Shown here: positions 48,343 to 58,911 of the stretch, in pieces
How positions within the stretch are numbered: position 1 is the stretch's first letter
Layout: every line of letters begins with the position of its first letter
From: Lentilactobacillus kribbianus
GTDB lineage: Bacteria; Bacillota; Bacilli; Lactobacillales; Lactobacillaceae
DNA length: 64,000 nucleotides
Reading direction: 5' to 3'
Assembly (NCBI RefSeq): GCF_013184075.1
Contig: NZ_JABEQQ010000001.1
Coordinates: forward strand, 849,549-913,548
Translations under genes and position numbers: made by a program
Notes under the pieces: generated by a model
What the model was told of the DNA's origin: nothing
The model's input: the letters and a program-made list of their open reading frames with translations, nothing else
Database searches by the model: none

Positions 48343-48987
48343 TTATTGATTTTCTGATTTTAAGTCTTCTACTTCTGGAACCTTAAATTCTTTTCGTTCA
48401 AGAGCGGCAATAATACGGTTAACCCGGTCTTTATCCACTGATGCTGGTAAAGTAAACATGATGCGGTGAATTTCGTCGCCTTCTTGATCATCTAAAGTGA
48501 TAACACTAGCGATGCCAGTGTATTTAGTGATAATCTTAGTAACGTCTTCTAAATCACCACGACCACCAGGAACGATAACCGTTAAAACGTAACTACCCAC
48601 ATTAACGTTCCAAGATTGAGACAACATATCTAATAAACGAGTATGTGTCAAAATACCATAGAAGTTGTTTTGTTCATCTAAAACTGCAATGTATGGTAAG
48701 TCTTTAATAGAGAAGAAAACATGGAAAAAGGCTGAATTGATATTAATGAATTTGGTCGCATTTCTCAACAGAGTTGTAACGGGAAGAGACATGTCGCCAC
48801 CGTTCGCTTTGTGTTGATAAATGTGCATTCGATAAATGTTACCTCGAAAAATAGTTCCAGTTTCGTCTAAAATAGGAACACAACGGAAATTAGAATTTTC
48901 CAAAACTTTTAATGCATCTTCAATGGTGGTGCTTTCAGAAACAGTGGTGAGCCGGTCTTTGGGCTTAATCAATGATTTCATTAACAT
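48343..48987 (-). CDS. cbpA: CBS-pair plus ACT-like protein (CbpA type, c-di-AMP binding)
   Basis: A 214-residue cytoplasmic protein with two CBS motifs (residues about 3-130: TIEDALKVLENSNFRCVPILDE; IAVLDEQNNFYGILTHTRLLDML) and a C-terminal ACT-like region (YVLTVIVPGGRGDLEDVTKIITKYTGIASVI as residues about 135-165). Listeria CbpA has the same two-part build and binds cyclic di-AMP; binding here is by homology of layout. ATG 48987 is chosen because GGAGG lies eight bases before it; the TTG five codons upstream overlaps that site. Monocistronic. Confidence 0.83.
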   Translation of the reverse strand: MLMKSLIKPKDRLTTVSESTTIEDALKVLENSNFRCVPILDETGTIFRGNIYRMHIYQHKANGGDMSLPVTTLLRNATKFININSAFFHVFFSIKDLPYIAVLDEQNNFYGILTHTRLLDMLSQSWNVNVGSYVLTVIVPGGRGDLEDVTKIITKYTGIASVITLDDQEGDEIHRIMFTLPASVDKDRVNRIIAALERKEFKVPEVEDLKSENQ

Positions 48988-49126
48988 AACCAATTCCTCC
49001 AATCAAACTGTGATAGATACTACCTATATAATAACATATCATCATCTAAAAAGATTATTCTGATCAACTTGAATAGCTTTTACCAATGATTAAAATTATT
49101 TTACCATTGAATTTTTACTATGGGTA

Positions 49127-49157
49127 CAAAAAAACGGCCATGATGGCCGTTTTTTTA
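49127..49157. terminator. Terminator of ldh (minus)
   Basis: AAAAAACGGCCAT/ATGGCCGTTTTTT, almost a perfect palindrome. On minus it ends ldh; on plus it could act on read-through. Confidence 0.9.
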
Positions 49158-49167
49158 TTGCTAGGAA

Positions 49168-50142
<975 letters not shown>

Positions 50143-50170
50143 TTACGACCTTAATTTATTGAACAAACCT

Positions 50171-50179
50171 AGTATAGCA
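50171..50179 (-). promoter_or_regulatory. Extended -10 promoter of ldh
   Basis: On minus the sequence reads TGCTATACT, a TGn-extended -10, 56 bases before the ldh start. The -35 is poor. Confidence 0.6.
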
Positions 50180-50230
50180 TGGGAGCAGTAGGGAAGCATG
50201 GATTTAGTGAAAAAATTGTTAAATATTGTA

Positions 50231-50301
50231 TGGTATAATGAACCGATAAAAATTGTGCCAATTAGCTGAACGCAAAGCCCGTTCGGCTGTTTGTGTTGGC
50301 A
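50231..50301 (+). promoter_or_regulatory. pth promoter and structured leader
   Basis: TGGTATAAT at 50231-50239 is an extended -10. About 15 bases later a nested hairpin forms: outer TGCCAA/TTGGCA (50256-50261 and 50296-50301) and inner AGCTGAACG/CGTTCGGCT (50264-50272 and 50280-50288, one GU pair). No T run follows, so it is not a simple terminator. Confidence 0.6.
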
Positions 50302-50321
50302 GTCAGTGAGGAAGCTTTAAA

Positions 50322-50879
50322 ATGAAAATGATTGTTGGATTAGGAAATATCGGTCCCCAATATGACCGTACGCGTCATAATACTGGTTTTATGGCCGTAG
50401 AAGCGTTTGCTAGTGAGCATGGTATTTTGATTAATACCCGTAAAATGGATGCTAAATATGGTACTGGTGTAGTCAACGGCACCAAAGTTATGGTTGTTGA
50501 GCCAACCACTTTTATGAATGAATCCGGTCGGGCAGTCCATCCCTTGATGAAATACTTTGATGTTTCTATTGATGACGTCATCATTGTTCATGATGATATG
50601 GATTTACCAGTGGGTAAAGTGCGTTTTCGTGACAAGGGTTCTGCCGGGGGTCATAATGGTATCAAGAGTATTATTGAGCATTTAGGTACTAAAGAATTTG
50701 CCCGCTTAAAAGTGGGGATTGAACATCCTAAGCAAACTAAAGTAGTAGATTACGTTTTAGGTCGATTTACGGCCGATCAACAACCCATGATTAACCAAGC
50801 ACTCGATACGGCAGTCGCTGGTTTAGATGATTGGATTACTGGAATGAGTATGACTGAATTAGAAAATAAATATAATTAG
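50322..50879 (+). CDS. pth: Peptidyl-tRNA hydrolase
   Basis: A 185-residue Pth that frees tRNA from stalled peptidyl-tRNA. The catalytic histidine is in YDRTRHNTGFMAVE (H20), with the conserved TTFMNESG and DDMDLPVGKVRFRDKGSAGGHNGIKS segments. It begins the long cluster continuing with mfd. Ribosome binding site TGAGGAAG. Confidence 0.97.
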   Translation: MKMIVGLGNIGPQYDRTRHNTGFMAVEAFASEHGILINTRKMDAKYGTGVVNGTKVMVVEPTTFMNESGRAVHPLMKYFDVSIDDVIIVHDDMDLPVGKVRFRDKGSAGGHNGIKSIIEHLGTKEFARLKVGIEHPKQTKVVDYVLGRFTADQQPMINQALDTAVAGLDDWITGMSMTELENKYN

Positions 50880-50906
50880 TAATTTGAATTAGTAGGAGGA
50901 GTTGCG

Positions 50907-53900
50907 TTGGAATTTGATCAGTTACTGACCCAGATTCCGCAGTATCAAACTTTAATGCGGAATGTGGCATCTAATAGTCGACAATTAGTTACGGGTAGTA
51001 ATGGCTCAGCAACGACGCTGCTGTTAGCTACAATTGTTAAAAATCAGCACCAACCCATCATCGTGATTTGTGATACTTTATATCACGCTGACCAATTGGT
51101 AAGTGATTTAGTGAACGTTTTACCACCAGATATGGTGTATGAATTTCCGGTGGAAGAAATGATTGCTGCCGAACTAGCCACTAGTTCACCAGCTTTTCGT
51201 TCTCAACGAGTCTTAGCGTTGAATCAATTATTAAGTGGTCAGCCTGCAGTTATCGTGACGGCAGTGTCAGGATTAAGACGGCTGTTACCATCGCCGGAAC
51301 AGTTTAAGGCAGCTAAGTTGAAGTTAACCATTGGTGATGAAGTGGATTTAACTCAATTACGTTTAAACTTACACCAAATGGGTTACGTTAACCAAAAAAT
51401 GGTTGCGGCACCTGGGGAATATTCGATTCGCGGTTCCATCGTGGACGTTTATCCGTTAAACAATGATTATCCAGTCAGACTGGATTTTTTTGATACAGAA
51501 GTCGATTCCATGCGAATTTTCGATTCAGCCGATCAACGCAGTATCGAAAATATTGCTGAAGTAGAAATCCTACCAGCCTCCGATATTTTAATTACGGATG
51601 TTCAACGACAAATATTAGTTAAAAAACTAACGGATGTTTTAAAAAAAGAAACTAGCCAGGCTAATGCTGAACAAGCGGCTTTATTAACTGATCATGTTGA
51701 GTCCCAAATCACCGATATTCAGGCTGGGTTAGCCGATACTTCACTGGTGTTATATAGTCAGTGGTTATATGAGCAACCCACTACTTTATTGGATTATTTA
51801 AGCACGGATGGTATTACGATTTTTGATGATTATTCACGGCTACAAGATGCTGATCGGGACTTGGCTGGTAGCCAACAAAATTGGTTAGCCGATGAAGTTA
51901 AAGCTGGTAAGGCCTTTCAAGCAACACATTACACTACCGATTTAGCGACAGTTTTTAAAGCCGATCAACACGCTCAGATATTATTGTCACTTTTTCAAAA
52001 GGGACTAGGCAAAATGAGATTAGATGACGTGGTTGATTTAACCACTCGTCCCATGCAACAATTCTTTTCGCAAATGCCGATGTTAAAAACTGAGGTCGGT
52101 CGGTGGCAGAAACAAAAACAAACCGTCATTATGTTAGTTGACGATGAACTCAGGGTTCAAAAGGTCGCCAAAACCATGGCTGATTTTGAAATTGCTGTGA
52201 CGCAAACGACGGCGGATAATATTATTCCGGAAACGGTTCAAATCATTTCTGGTCAATTGCACAATGGATTTGAATTGCCGGAAGCTAATTTAGCTATCAT
52301 CACTGAAAAAGAATTATTTGGTCAAGTAACTAAGAAACGACCTAGCCACCAAACTTTTAACAATGCCGAAAGAATTAAAAGCTATACTGACTTAAAGCCT
52401 GGTGACTACGTGGTGCACGTTAATCACGGAATTGGTCGCTATGAAGGCATGAAGACGATGGAAGTAGACGGTAAGCACCAAGATTACTTAACGATTACTT
52501 ACCGGGATAATGCCCAAATCTTTATTCCCGTCACTCAACTTAATTTAATTCAAAAGTACGTCTCAGCTGATGATAAAACGCCCAAAATCAATAAATTAGG
52601 TGGTAGTGAGTGGGCTAAAACTAAACAAAAAGTGGCGGCTAAAATTGAAGATATCGCCGATGATTTAATTGAATTATATGCGGCCAGAAGCGCGGAAAAA
52701 GGTTACGCTTATCCTAAAGATGATGCGTTACAAAATGAATTTGAAGCAGCCTTTCCATATTCCGAAACCGGTGATCAATTAAGAAGTACTGCCGAAATTA
52801 AGCATGATATGGAACAATCCCGGCCCATGGATCGTTTATTAGTGGGGGATGTGGGCTACGGTAAGACTGAGGTCGCATTACGAGCTGCTTTTAAGGCTAT
52901 CGAAGTGGGCAAACAAGTCGCCTTTTTGGTACCTACCACTATTTTGGCACAACAACACTATGAAACTATGGTGAGTCGGTTCAATAATTTTGCGGTGGAA
53001 GTACGGGTATTATCCCGATTCCAAACGCGAGCAGAAGTAAAGGACACCTTAGCGGGATTAGCTGATGGTAGTGTAGATATCGTGGTCGGAACTCACCGCT
53101 TATTGTCTAAAGACGTGAAGTTTAAAGATCTAGGAATGTTAATTATCGATGAAGAACAACGTTTTGGGGTCAAACATAAAGAACGAATTAAGCAACTACG
53201 TTCAGATGTAGATGTTTTAACCTTAACAGCCACCCCAATTCCTAGAACATTAAATATGTCAATGATGGGGGTTCGAGATTTATCGTTGATTGAAACACCG
53301 CCAGCTAATCGTTATCCTATCCAAACCTATGTTATGGAACAAAATCCGGGAGCCATTATTGATGGTATTCAACGGGAAATGCAGCGAGGTGGTCAAGTAT
53401 TTTACTTGCACAATCGAGTAGAAGATATTGAACAAGTTGTGGCGAATCTAGAAGAACTAGTTCCAGATGCTCGGGTGGGATACATCCATGGTCAAATGAC
53501 GGAAGTTCAGATGGAAAATATTCTCTATGATTTTGTTAATGGTGAATATGATGTTTTGGTTACCACTACAATTATCGAAACCGGAGTGGATATCCCCAAC
53601 GTCAATACATTATTTGTGGAAAATGCGGACAAGATGGGATTATCTCAACTTTATCAATTACGTGGTCGAATTGGTCGCAGCAGTCGAGTGGCTTATGCTT
53701 ACTTTATGTACCAACCTAATAAGGTATTAACCGAAGTGGGTGAGAAACGATTAGAAGCCATTCGAGATTTTACGGAATTAGGTTCAGGCTTTAAAATTGC
53801 GATGCGTGATTTATCTATTCGTGGTGCCGGTAACTTACTAGGTAAGCAACAACATGGATTTGTTGATTCAGTTGGTTATGATTTATATACCCAAATGTTG

Positions 53901-54425
53901 TCAGATGCTGTTGCCAAAAAACAAGGGAAAAAGGTGGTTCATAACACGGACGCCGCCCTGGAATTAGCAGTGGAAGCTTATTTACCAGATGAATATATTG
54001 AAGATAAGCAACACAAAATTGAGTTGTATAAACGAATTAGACAGGTGCAAAATCAGGAACAACTAGACGAAGTGGTAGACGATTTGATTGATCGGTTTGG
54101 AGAATACCCGCCGGCAGTAGCTAACTTGTTAGCAGTCGAAAAATTAAAGTTAAGTGCCGATGCAGCTTTAGTCACTAATATTCGGCAACGAGATAAACAA
54201 CTGACCATTAATTTTGATAAGCGGGCTAACACCGTTTATGATGGCGAAGAATTGTTTAAGGCCATTAGCATGACCGACTTTCGCCCCAAAGCTAGTAAAG
54301 TAGACGATCACTACGTTATTTCTTTGATTATTCAGCCTAAGTTAACGGATTGGTTTGAACAATTGACCAAACTAATGACCATTTTGGCAGATTATCGACG
54401 GGAAAAGTTGACTGACGGGGATTAA
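50907..54425 (+). CDS. mfd: Transcription-repair coupling factor
   Basis: An 1172-residue ATP-driven translocase that removes RNA polymerase stalled at DNA damage and recruits UvrA. Residues about 1-330 form the UvrB-like part; the polymerase-interacting domain has PGDYVVHVNHGIGRYEGMK (about 490-508); the RecG-like motor carries GDVGYGKTEVALRAAF and DEEQRFGVKHKE; the C-terminal domain is at about 1000-1172. Start is TTG 50907 behind AGGAGGA. Confidence 0.97.
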   Translation: MEFDQLLTQIPQYQTLMRNVASNSRQLVTGSNGSATTLLLATIVKNQHQPIIVICDTLYHADQLVSDLVNVLPPDMVYEFPVEEMIAAELATSSPAFRSQRVLALNQLLSGQPAVIVTAVSGLRRLLPSPEQFKAAKLKLTIGDEVDLTQLRLNLHQMGYVNQKMVAAPGEYSIRGSIVDVYPLNNDYPVRLDFFDTEVDSMRIFDSADQRSIENIAEVEILPASDILITDVQRQILVKKLTDVLKKETSQANAEQAALLTDHVESQITDIQAGLADTSLVLYSQWLYEQPTTLLDYLSTDGITIFDDYSRLQDADRDLAGSQQNWLADEVKAGKAFQATHYTTDLATVFKADQHAQILLSLFQKGLGKMRLDDVVDLTTRPMQQFFSQMPMLKTEVGRWQKQKQTVIMLVDDELRVQKVAKTMADFEIAVTQTTADNIIPETVQIISGQLHNGFELPEANLAIITEKELFGQVTKKRPSHQTFNNAERIKSYTDLKPGDYVVHVNHGIGRYEGMKTMEVDGKHQDYLTITYRDNAQIFIPVTQLNLIQKYVSADDKTPKINKLGGSEWAKTKQKVAAKIEDIADDLIELYAARSAEKGYAYPKDDALQNEFEAAFPYSETGDQLRSTAEIKHDMEQSRPMDRLLVGDVGYGKTEVALRAAFKAIEVGKQVAFLVPTTILAQQHYETMVSRFNNFAVEVRVLSRFQTRAEVKDTLAGLADGSVDIVVGTHRLLSKDVKFKDLGMLIIDEEQRFGVKHKERIKQLRSDVDVLTLTATPIPRTLNMSMMGVRDLSLIETPPANRYPIQTYVMEQNPGAIIDGIQREMQRGGQVFYLHNRVEDIEQVVANLEELVPDARVGYIHGQMTEVQMENILYDFVNGEYDVLVTTTIIETGVDIPNVNTLFVENADKMGLSQLYQLRGRIGRSSRVAYAYFMYQPNKVLTEVGEKRLEAIRDFTELGSGFKIAMRDLSIRGAGNLLGKQQHGFVDSVGYDLYTQMLSDAVAKKQGKKVVHNTDAALELAVEAYLPDEYIEDKQHKIELYKRIRQVQNQEQLDEVVDDLIDRFGEYPPAVANLLAVEKLKLSADAALVTNIRQRDKQLTINFDKRANTVYDGEELFKAISMTDFRPKASKVDDHYVISLIIQPKLTDWFEQLTKLMTILADYRREKLTDGD

Positions 54426-54429
54426 GAAC

Positions 54430-56001
54430 ATGAGTAAATCTAGTATTAAAATGGTCCAAGGAACGACTATTTTGGCGGTTACTGGCATTATTGCTAAAAT
54501 TTTAAGTGCCGTTTATAGAATTCCGTTTCAAAATTTAGTGGGGAACGTTGGTTTTTATGTTTACCAACAGGTCTATCCACTCTATGGGATTGCCATGACT
54601 ATTGCTTTAAACGGGCTACCGGTATTTATTTCTCGCCTTATGGCTGAACACGATGATGATGCTGTTCGTTGGCGCTTATTGCGTTCTCTTTGGCAGTGGT
54701 TAACTGTTTTATCACTAATCTTTTTTGTCTTTTTACAATGGAAGGCCAATTGGTTAGCGACAATGATGGGGGATCCGCGATTAGCACCGGAAATTAAAGT
54801 GGTTAGTTGGTTATTTTTACTATCGCCATCTTTGGCAGTAGGTCGTGGTTATTTTCAAGGAATTGGGGATATGCGGCCGACGGCTTACTCGCAGGTTATT
54901 GAACAGTTGGTGCGAGTAACCCTGATTATCTTAGTAGCGGTCTGGGCCTATAATAATCATATTAATGCATATGTGATGGGAAAATGGGCTATGGCTGCCG
55001 CTCCGGTAGCTGGAGTGGCATCTCTGTTAATTATTGGGGGAGCTTTTTATCATCGTTCAATTTGGCGAGTACAATTACAACATAAATCTGTGGCATTGCG
55101 ATCTAATCATTTACTGCGTCAAATTATTTTAGAGGGTGGCGCTGTTTGCCTTGTTACCGCGGTGATGATTTTAATGCAATTGGTGGATTCATTTACGGTA
55201 ACCAAAGGATTAGTTGACTATGGCTTTTTAGCTAGCGATGCCGTGAATTTAAAAGGAATTTTTGATCGGGGGCAGACGTTAGTTCAATTTGGATTAGTTA
55301 TCGGTACGGCAATGACTACCGCAGTGCTACCACGTTTAACGGCGGTTCATAGAAAACAAGAATTGGTGAACTTCCATCGATTGAGTAAGACTAGTGCGCA
55401 CGTTAATTTGGTTTTGGCAGTAGCTATTAGTGCTGGCTTAGCTGCCTTAATGCCTGAAATTAATACGGTATTATTTTCCAGTACTCAACTAGATGGCACT
55501 TTAGCAACTTATTGTTTTAGCATTGTTTTTGCAACCATCTTGTTAAGTGAAAATAGTATTTTACAAAGTACCGGGAGCTATTTACCAGTGATTATCACGA
55601 TTTTAGTTGGTATCGTAGTTAAGATATTCATTACACAACCGTTAGTGGCGTATACAAGTACCTTAGGGGCTAGTATTAGTACGGTATTGAGTTTGATTGT
55701 TATGGTGGGATTGTTACCACTAATGGCTAGACAGCTAGTGCCAATTTGGCATGCTAAACCAGTTCGTCAAACCCTAATGGCAGCAGTGATTATGGCAGTA
55801 GTAGTGCGCATTACGTCAATCATTATTACAGAACTGATTGGCTTTTCACGAATTAAAGCCATTTTAATTTTAATAGTAACCATTCCACTGGGAGCGATAA
55901 CTTTTTTGCGATTGATCAACCGTTGGCACGTTTTAACGGTTCGCGAATGGTTTAGTATTCCGTTTATGAAGCGAATAATGAAACGAATGAGGAGAAACTA
56001 A
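54430..56001 (+). CDS. MOP-superfamily flippase (SpoVB/YabM-like oligosaccharide flippase)
   Basis: A 523-residue membrane protein with about 14 hydrophobic segments, of the polysaccharide transport/MurJ-SpoVB group. Conserved features are [35 protein letters not shown] near the start and [25 protein letters not shown] in helix 4-5. In this position between mfd and yabO the B. subtilis homologue is yabM. It may flip lipid-linked sugars; lipid II is possible but unproven. It follows mfd by 4 bases. Confidence 0.86.
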   Translation: MSKSSIKMVQGTTILAVTGIIAKILSAVYRIPFQNLVGNVGFYVYQQVYPLYGIAMTIALNGLPVFISRLMAEHDDDAVRWRLLRSLWQWLTVLSLIFFVFLQWKANWLATMMGDPRLAPEIKVVSWLFLLSPSLAVGRGYFQGIGDMRPTAYSQVIEQLVRVTLIILVAVWAYNNHINAYVMGKWAMAAAPVAGVASLLIIGGAFYHRSIWRVQLQHKSVALRSNHLLRQIILEGGAVCLVTAVMILMQLVDSFTVTKGLVDYGFLASDAVNLKGIFDRGQTLVQFGLVIGTAMTTAVLPRLTAVHRKQELVNFHRLSKTSAHVNLVLAVAISAGLAALMPEINTVLFSSTQLDGTLATYCFSIVFATILLSENSILQSTGSYLPVIITILVGIVVKIFITQPLVAYTSTLGASISTVLSLIVMVGLLPLMARQLVPIWHAKPVRQTLMAAVIMAVVVRITSIIITELIGFSRIKAILILIVTIPLGAITFLRLINRWHVLTVREWFSIPFMKRIMKRMRRN

Positions 56002-56002
56002 T

Positions 56003-56275
56003 ATGCGATTAGATAAATTTTTAAAGGTTTCACGAATTGTTAAGCGACGAGCAGTCGCCAAAGAAATTGCTGATAAAGGACGAATTACTATTAATGATCG
56101 TCCAGCGAAATCATCTTCTGAAGTGCATGTTGGGGATAAGCTAGTAATTAGTTTTGGAAACAAGACCTTAACGGTGCAAGTAAAACAGTTACTAGATACC
56201 ACTAAAAAAGATGATGCAGCCATGATGTACGAAATTATTAGTGAAGATTATGCCAAAAATTTTGATCAAGAATAA
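56003..56275 (+). CDS. rqcP: S4-domain ribosome quality control factor
   Basis: A 90-residue RNA-binding protein made of one S4 domain: [38 protein letters not shown] region at residues 1-38. B. subtilis YabO, now RqcP, stabilises the P-site tRNA during C-terminal alanine tailing by RqcH on stalled 50S subunits. It begins one base after the flippase stop. RqcH itself is not in the window. Confidence 0.92.
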   Translation: MRLDKFLKVSRIVKRRAVAKEIADKGRITINDRPAKSSSEVHVGDKLVISFGNKTLTVQVKQLLDTTKKDDAAMMYEIISEDYAKNFDQE

Positions 56276-56388
56276 ATTTAATGTTTTTGTAAAGGCATTC
56301 AAATCACCTAGACAAGGCTATTGATAGTTGATATACTCCACTTATAGAGCTTTTTACTTGCAATATTTTGGCATTAGTGAGGGGAATA

Positions 56389-56784
56389 ATGGTGGACAAA
56401 CAGCAAAACAAGATTCATCGACTAAATAATAGTTATGTTAAAGAACAAGGACAACTAGCTGCTCAAGCAGCCGTAGTTAAACAAAAACGCCGTAATCGAG
56501 CAATGGTGATTTTAGGGGTCTTTGCCGCGTTTGTGCTGTTATTTACTTATCAAATTATTCATGCTAAAGCTAACTTGGCTCAAACTCAGGTTCAAGTTAC
56601 CAAACAAAAAAGTAAGATTAAGCAAAAAACCACAAAACAAAAACAGCTTAACACTAAAGTTAAGCAATTAAATGATCCCGATTATTGTGAAAAAATTATT
56701 CGTAATCGTTATTACTACACTAAATCTGGCGAAACAGTTTATACTTTTCCAAGTGATGTTTCTAAAGACGTTAATGACAAGTAA
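56389..56784 (+). CDS. divIC: Septum formation initiator DivIC
   Basis: A 131-residue single-pass membrane protein of the FtsB/DivIC family: a short cytoplasmic N-terminus rich in charged residues, one membrane segment (VILGVFAAFVLLFTYQII, about residues 43-60), then a coiled coil (QVTKQKSKIKQKTTKQKQLNTKVKQL) and the NDPDYCEKIIRNRYYY ending typical of the family. ATG 56389 follows GAGGGGA. It sits between rqcP and the S1 protein, the usual position. Confidence 0.92.
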   Translation: MVDKQQNKIHRLNNSYVKEQGQLAAQAAVVKQKRRNRAMVILGVFAAFVLLFTYQIIHAKANLAQTQVQVTKQKSKIKQKTTKQKQLNTKVKQLNDPDYCEKIIRNRYYYTKSGETVYTFPSDVSKDVNDK

Positions 56785-56813
56785 GCAGTTGGTTAAACCA
56801 ACTGCTTTTTTTT
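56784..56813 (+). terminator. Terminator after divIC
   Basis: AGCAGTTGGT/ACCAACTGCT with a 3-base loop and T7. Confidence 0.92.
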
Positions 56814-56897
56814 GTTGGAGTCATTGAAACCGTTTGCTAAAAAAGTCAAATCAGCGATTTATCTTGGAAAGACCCCTTTAAGTCTAAAACTAAAGTA

Positions 56898-56906
56898 TGA
56901 TATACT
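56898..56906 (+). promoter_or_regulatory. Extended -10 promoter of the S1-domain gene
   Basis: TGATATACT, a TGn-extended -10, 35 bases before the start; TTAAGT 17 bases upstream is a weak -35. Confidence 0.6.
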
Positions 56907-56940
56907 GATGACATTATATTTAGGAGGAAAACTTGGTTAA

Positions 56941-57426
56941 ATGGCAATTGAAGTTGGGGAAAAAGTAACCGGCAAAGTTTCGGGCATTACTAATTTTGGT
57001 GCGTTCATTGACTTAGGGAACCACCAAACCGGATTAGTTCATATCAGTGAAATATCTGACAGCTATGTGAAGGATATTCATGATATATTGAAAGTTGGCG
57101 ATGAAGTCACCGTCAAGGTTCTCAAGATTGATGAAAATCATAAAATTGGGCTCTCAATCAGAAAAGCGGTTGATAAACCGCAATCTAGCGAACATTCAGA
57201 CCGAGACCGTAACCATTCACAGCATCACGATCATCATGAACATTCAAGCTATGGGCAACACAACAGTCGTGGTGGTCATAGTAATAGCTCTCATGCACCT
57301 AAGAAAAAAGCAATGAGCTTTGATGACATGATGTCAGGATTCTTGAAGGAAAGCGAAGACCGACTAGCAACCTTAAAGCATAACACTGAAGGTAAGCGTG
57401 GTGGTCGTGGCGGTCGCCGAAGTTAA
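56941..57426 (+). CDS. S1 RNA-binding domain protein (YabR/CvfD-like)
   Basis: A 161-residue protein: one S1 domain at residues about 4-75 (GEKVTGKVSGITNFGAFIDLGNHQTGLVHISEI) followed by a low-complexity tail rich in His, Ser, Arg and Gly and ending RGGRGGRRS. YabR-type proteins bind RNA and ribosomes and influence stress and virulence genes in relatives. Ribosome binding site AGGAGGAAA. The tail has a basic end similar to that of CshA, suggesting RNA contact. Confidence 0.9.
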   Translation: MAIEVGEKVTGKVSGITNFGAFIDLGNHQTGLVHISEISDSYVKDIHDILKVGDEVTVKVLKIDENHKIGLSIRKAVDKPQSSEHSDRDRNHSQHHDHHEHSSYGQHNSRGGHSNSSHAPKKKAMSFDDMMSGFLKESEDRLATLKHNTEGKRGGRGGRRS

Positions 57427-57438
57427 TATTGCCAGTAA

Positions 57439-57470
57439 AGTCGGGATGAGAACTCCCGTCTTTTTTATTT
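57439..57470 (+). terminator. Probable terminator after the S1-domain gene
   Basis: AGTCGGGA/TCCCGTCT with one mismatch, then T6. It lies upstream of the tilS start chosen here, which supports that start. Confidence 0.7.
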
Positions 57471-57502
57471 TAAACATAGATATTGAAATTACAGGTGATA
57501 AT

Positions 57503-58879
57503 GTGAATTTAGTGAATCGATTAGAAAAATTAAATCAACAATTTCAGTGGTGGCAAGAGCAAGAACCACTATTAGTAGCCGTTTCTACGGGAGTAGACTC
57601 GATGGTATTACTCGATGTGTTACAAAAAGTTATCCCCCGTCCCAAACTAACGGTTCTACACGTTAATCATGAATTAAGGGATGAAAGTATTCACGAGGCT
57701 GCTTTTTTAACTAAGTACTGTGACGAACATCAAATTGATCTAATTAAAATCAATTGGAAACTAGCCGATCATCCCGATACTGGGGTGGAGAATGCTGGCC
57801 GGGAGTTTCGTTATGCTTTTTTCAACCAGGAGGCCAATCGGTTGGGAATTGATAAAATTTTAACAGCTCATCATCAAAACGATCAGGCTGAAACTATTTT
57901 GATGAAATTGACTCGTGGTGGGGCCCTGGCAGAATTAACGGGAATTCAGTTTGATCGTTCTTTTAAATCACATCAATTAATTCGGCCGTTCTTAAGCACT
58001 AGTAAGCAACAATTACGTCATTATGCCACCACCCATCAATTGACTTGGTTTGAGGATGTAACTAATAATGATTTGAGTATTACTAGAAATCGTTATCGGC
58101 ATCAAGCACTTCCATGGCTACAACAACAAAATCCGCGTGCGTTAGATCACATTACTGACTACGCTGCTCAATTGGAACGAACGTTAAGTGATTTAGAAGG
58201 ATTAATGCAACCGATCATGGCGCAAATTACTACTAAAATTGACGACAACCAATGGCGAGTGTCCTTAACTGAGTTAACTAAAAGTCCGCTGGCAGCCACT
58301 AGTTCGTGGATTCGTTATTTATTAGAAAAAATGGCTCAGGTACCGGATGTGAAGGAAATTCAGGTTTTAGCCATTTGGCAACTAGTGGTTAATGATAATA
58401 AAACGACAGGATATATTCAGTTAACGGACGACTGGCAAGCGGTTCGTGAATATGATTATTTAAAAATTACTAAGATGACCAAACAAAGCAGGAGTGAAGA
58501 TAAACCTGTCTCTGATTTTATGGTAAAATTGAATCAGTGGTTTCCAATTTGGTCGGGAGAATTATTTGGCGTTTTTGAAACCCCACAATCCGGTGCACAA
58601 TTAACTTATGCGGGTCAAATAAACCTAAAGGCCAACCAGTTGCCATTATGGCTACGTTTAGCTGCTAAACAAGATAAGTTAGCTCTAAAAACCGGACACC
58701 AATCACTGCGGCGCCTATTAATTAATCAAAAAGTGGCTAGAGATGAGCGGTCCAACGTTCAGGTGCTAGTGACTAATGATGATCAAGTCGTGGCGGTACC
58801 AGGAGTGAAAACGGCGGTAACAATTATTGATTCAAATACCCATCCATATTATCTATATCACCAAAGAAAAGACCAATAA
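57503..58879 (+). CDS. tilS: tRNA(Ile)-lysidine synthetase
   Basis: A 458-residue PP-loop ATPase that turns C34 of tRNA-Ile(CAU) into lysidine. The PP-loop reads STGVDS (residues 28-33) instead of the usual SGGxDS, a form I know from lactobacilli. HHQNDQAETILMKLTRGG and ITRNRYRHQALPWL fit TilS; the C-terminal part (about 370-458) is the substrate-recognition domain with TGHQSLRRLLINQKV. GTG 57503 after AGGTGAT is preferred; the frame upstream runs through a terminator. Confidence 0.92.
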   Translation: MNLVNRLEKLNQQFQWWQEQEPLLVAVSTGVDSMVLLDVLQKVIPRPKLTVLHVNHELRDESIHEAAFLTKYCDEHQIDLIKINWKLADHPDTGVENAGREFRYAFFNQEANRLGIDKILTAHHQNDQAETILMKLTRGGALAELTGIQFDRSFKSHQLIRPFLSTSKQQLRHYATTHQLTWFEDVTNNDLSITRNRYRHQALPWLQQQNPRALDHITDYAAQLERTLSDLEGLMQPIMAQITTKIDDNQWRVSLTELTKSPLAATSSWIRYLLEKMAQVPDVKEIQVLAIWQLVVNDNKTTGYIQLTDDWQAVREYDYLKITKMTKQSRSEDKPVSDFMVKLNQWFPIWSGELFGVFETPQSGAQLTYAGQINLKANQLPLWLRLAAKQDKLALKTGHQSLRRLLINQKVARDERSNVQVLVTNDDQVVAVPGVKTAVTIIDSNTHPYYLYHQRKDQ

Positions 58880-58911
58880 GTCATACGCAAACAGAGAGGA
58901 ATTTCTAGTAG

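Noticed and set aside
57398-57502. Upstream extension of tilS overlapping the S1-domain gene
   Set aside because: It would translate through a terminator hairpin and has no family similarity; GTG 57503 has its own ribosome binding site.
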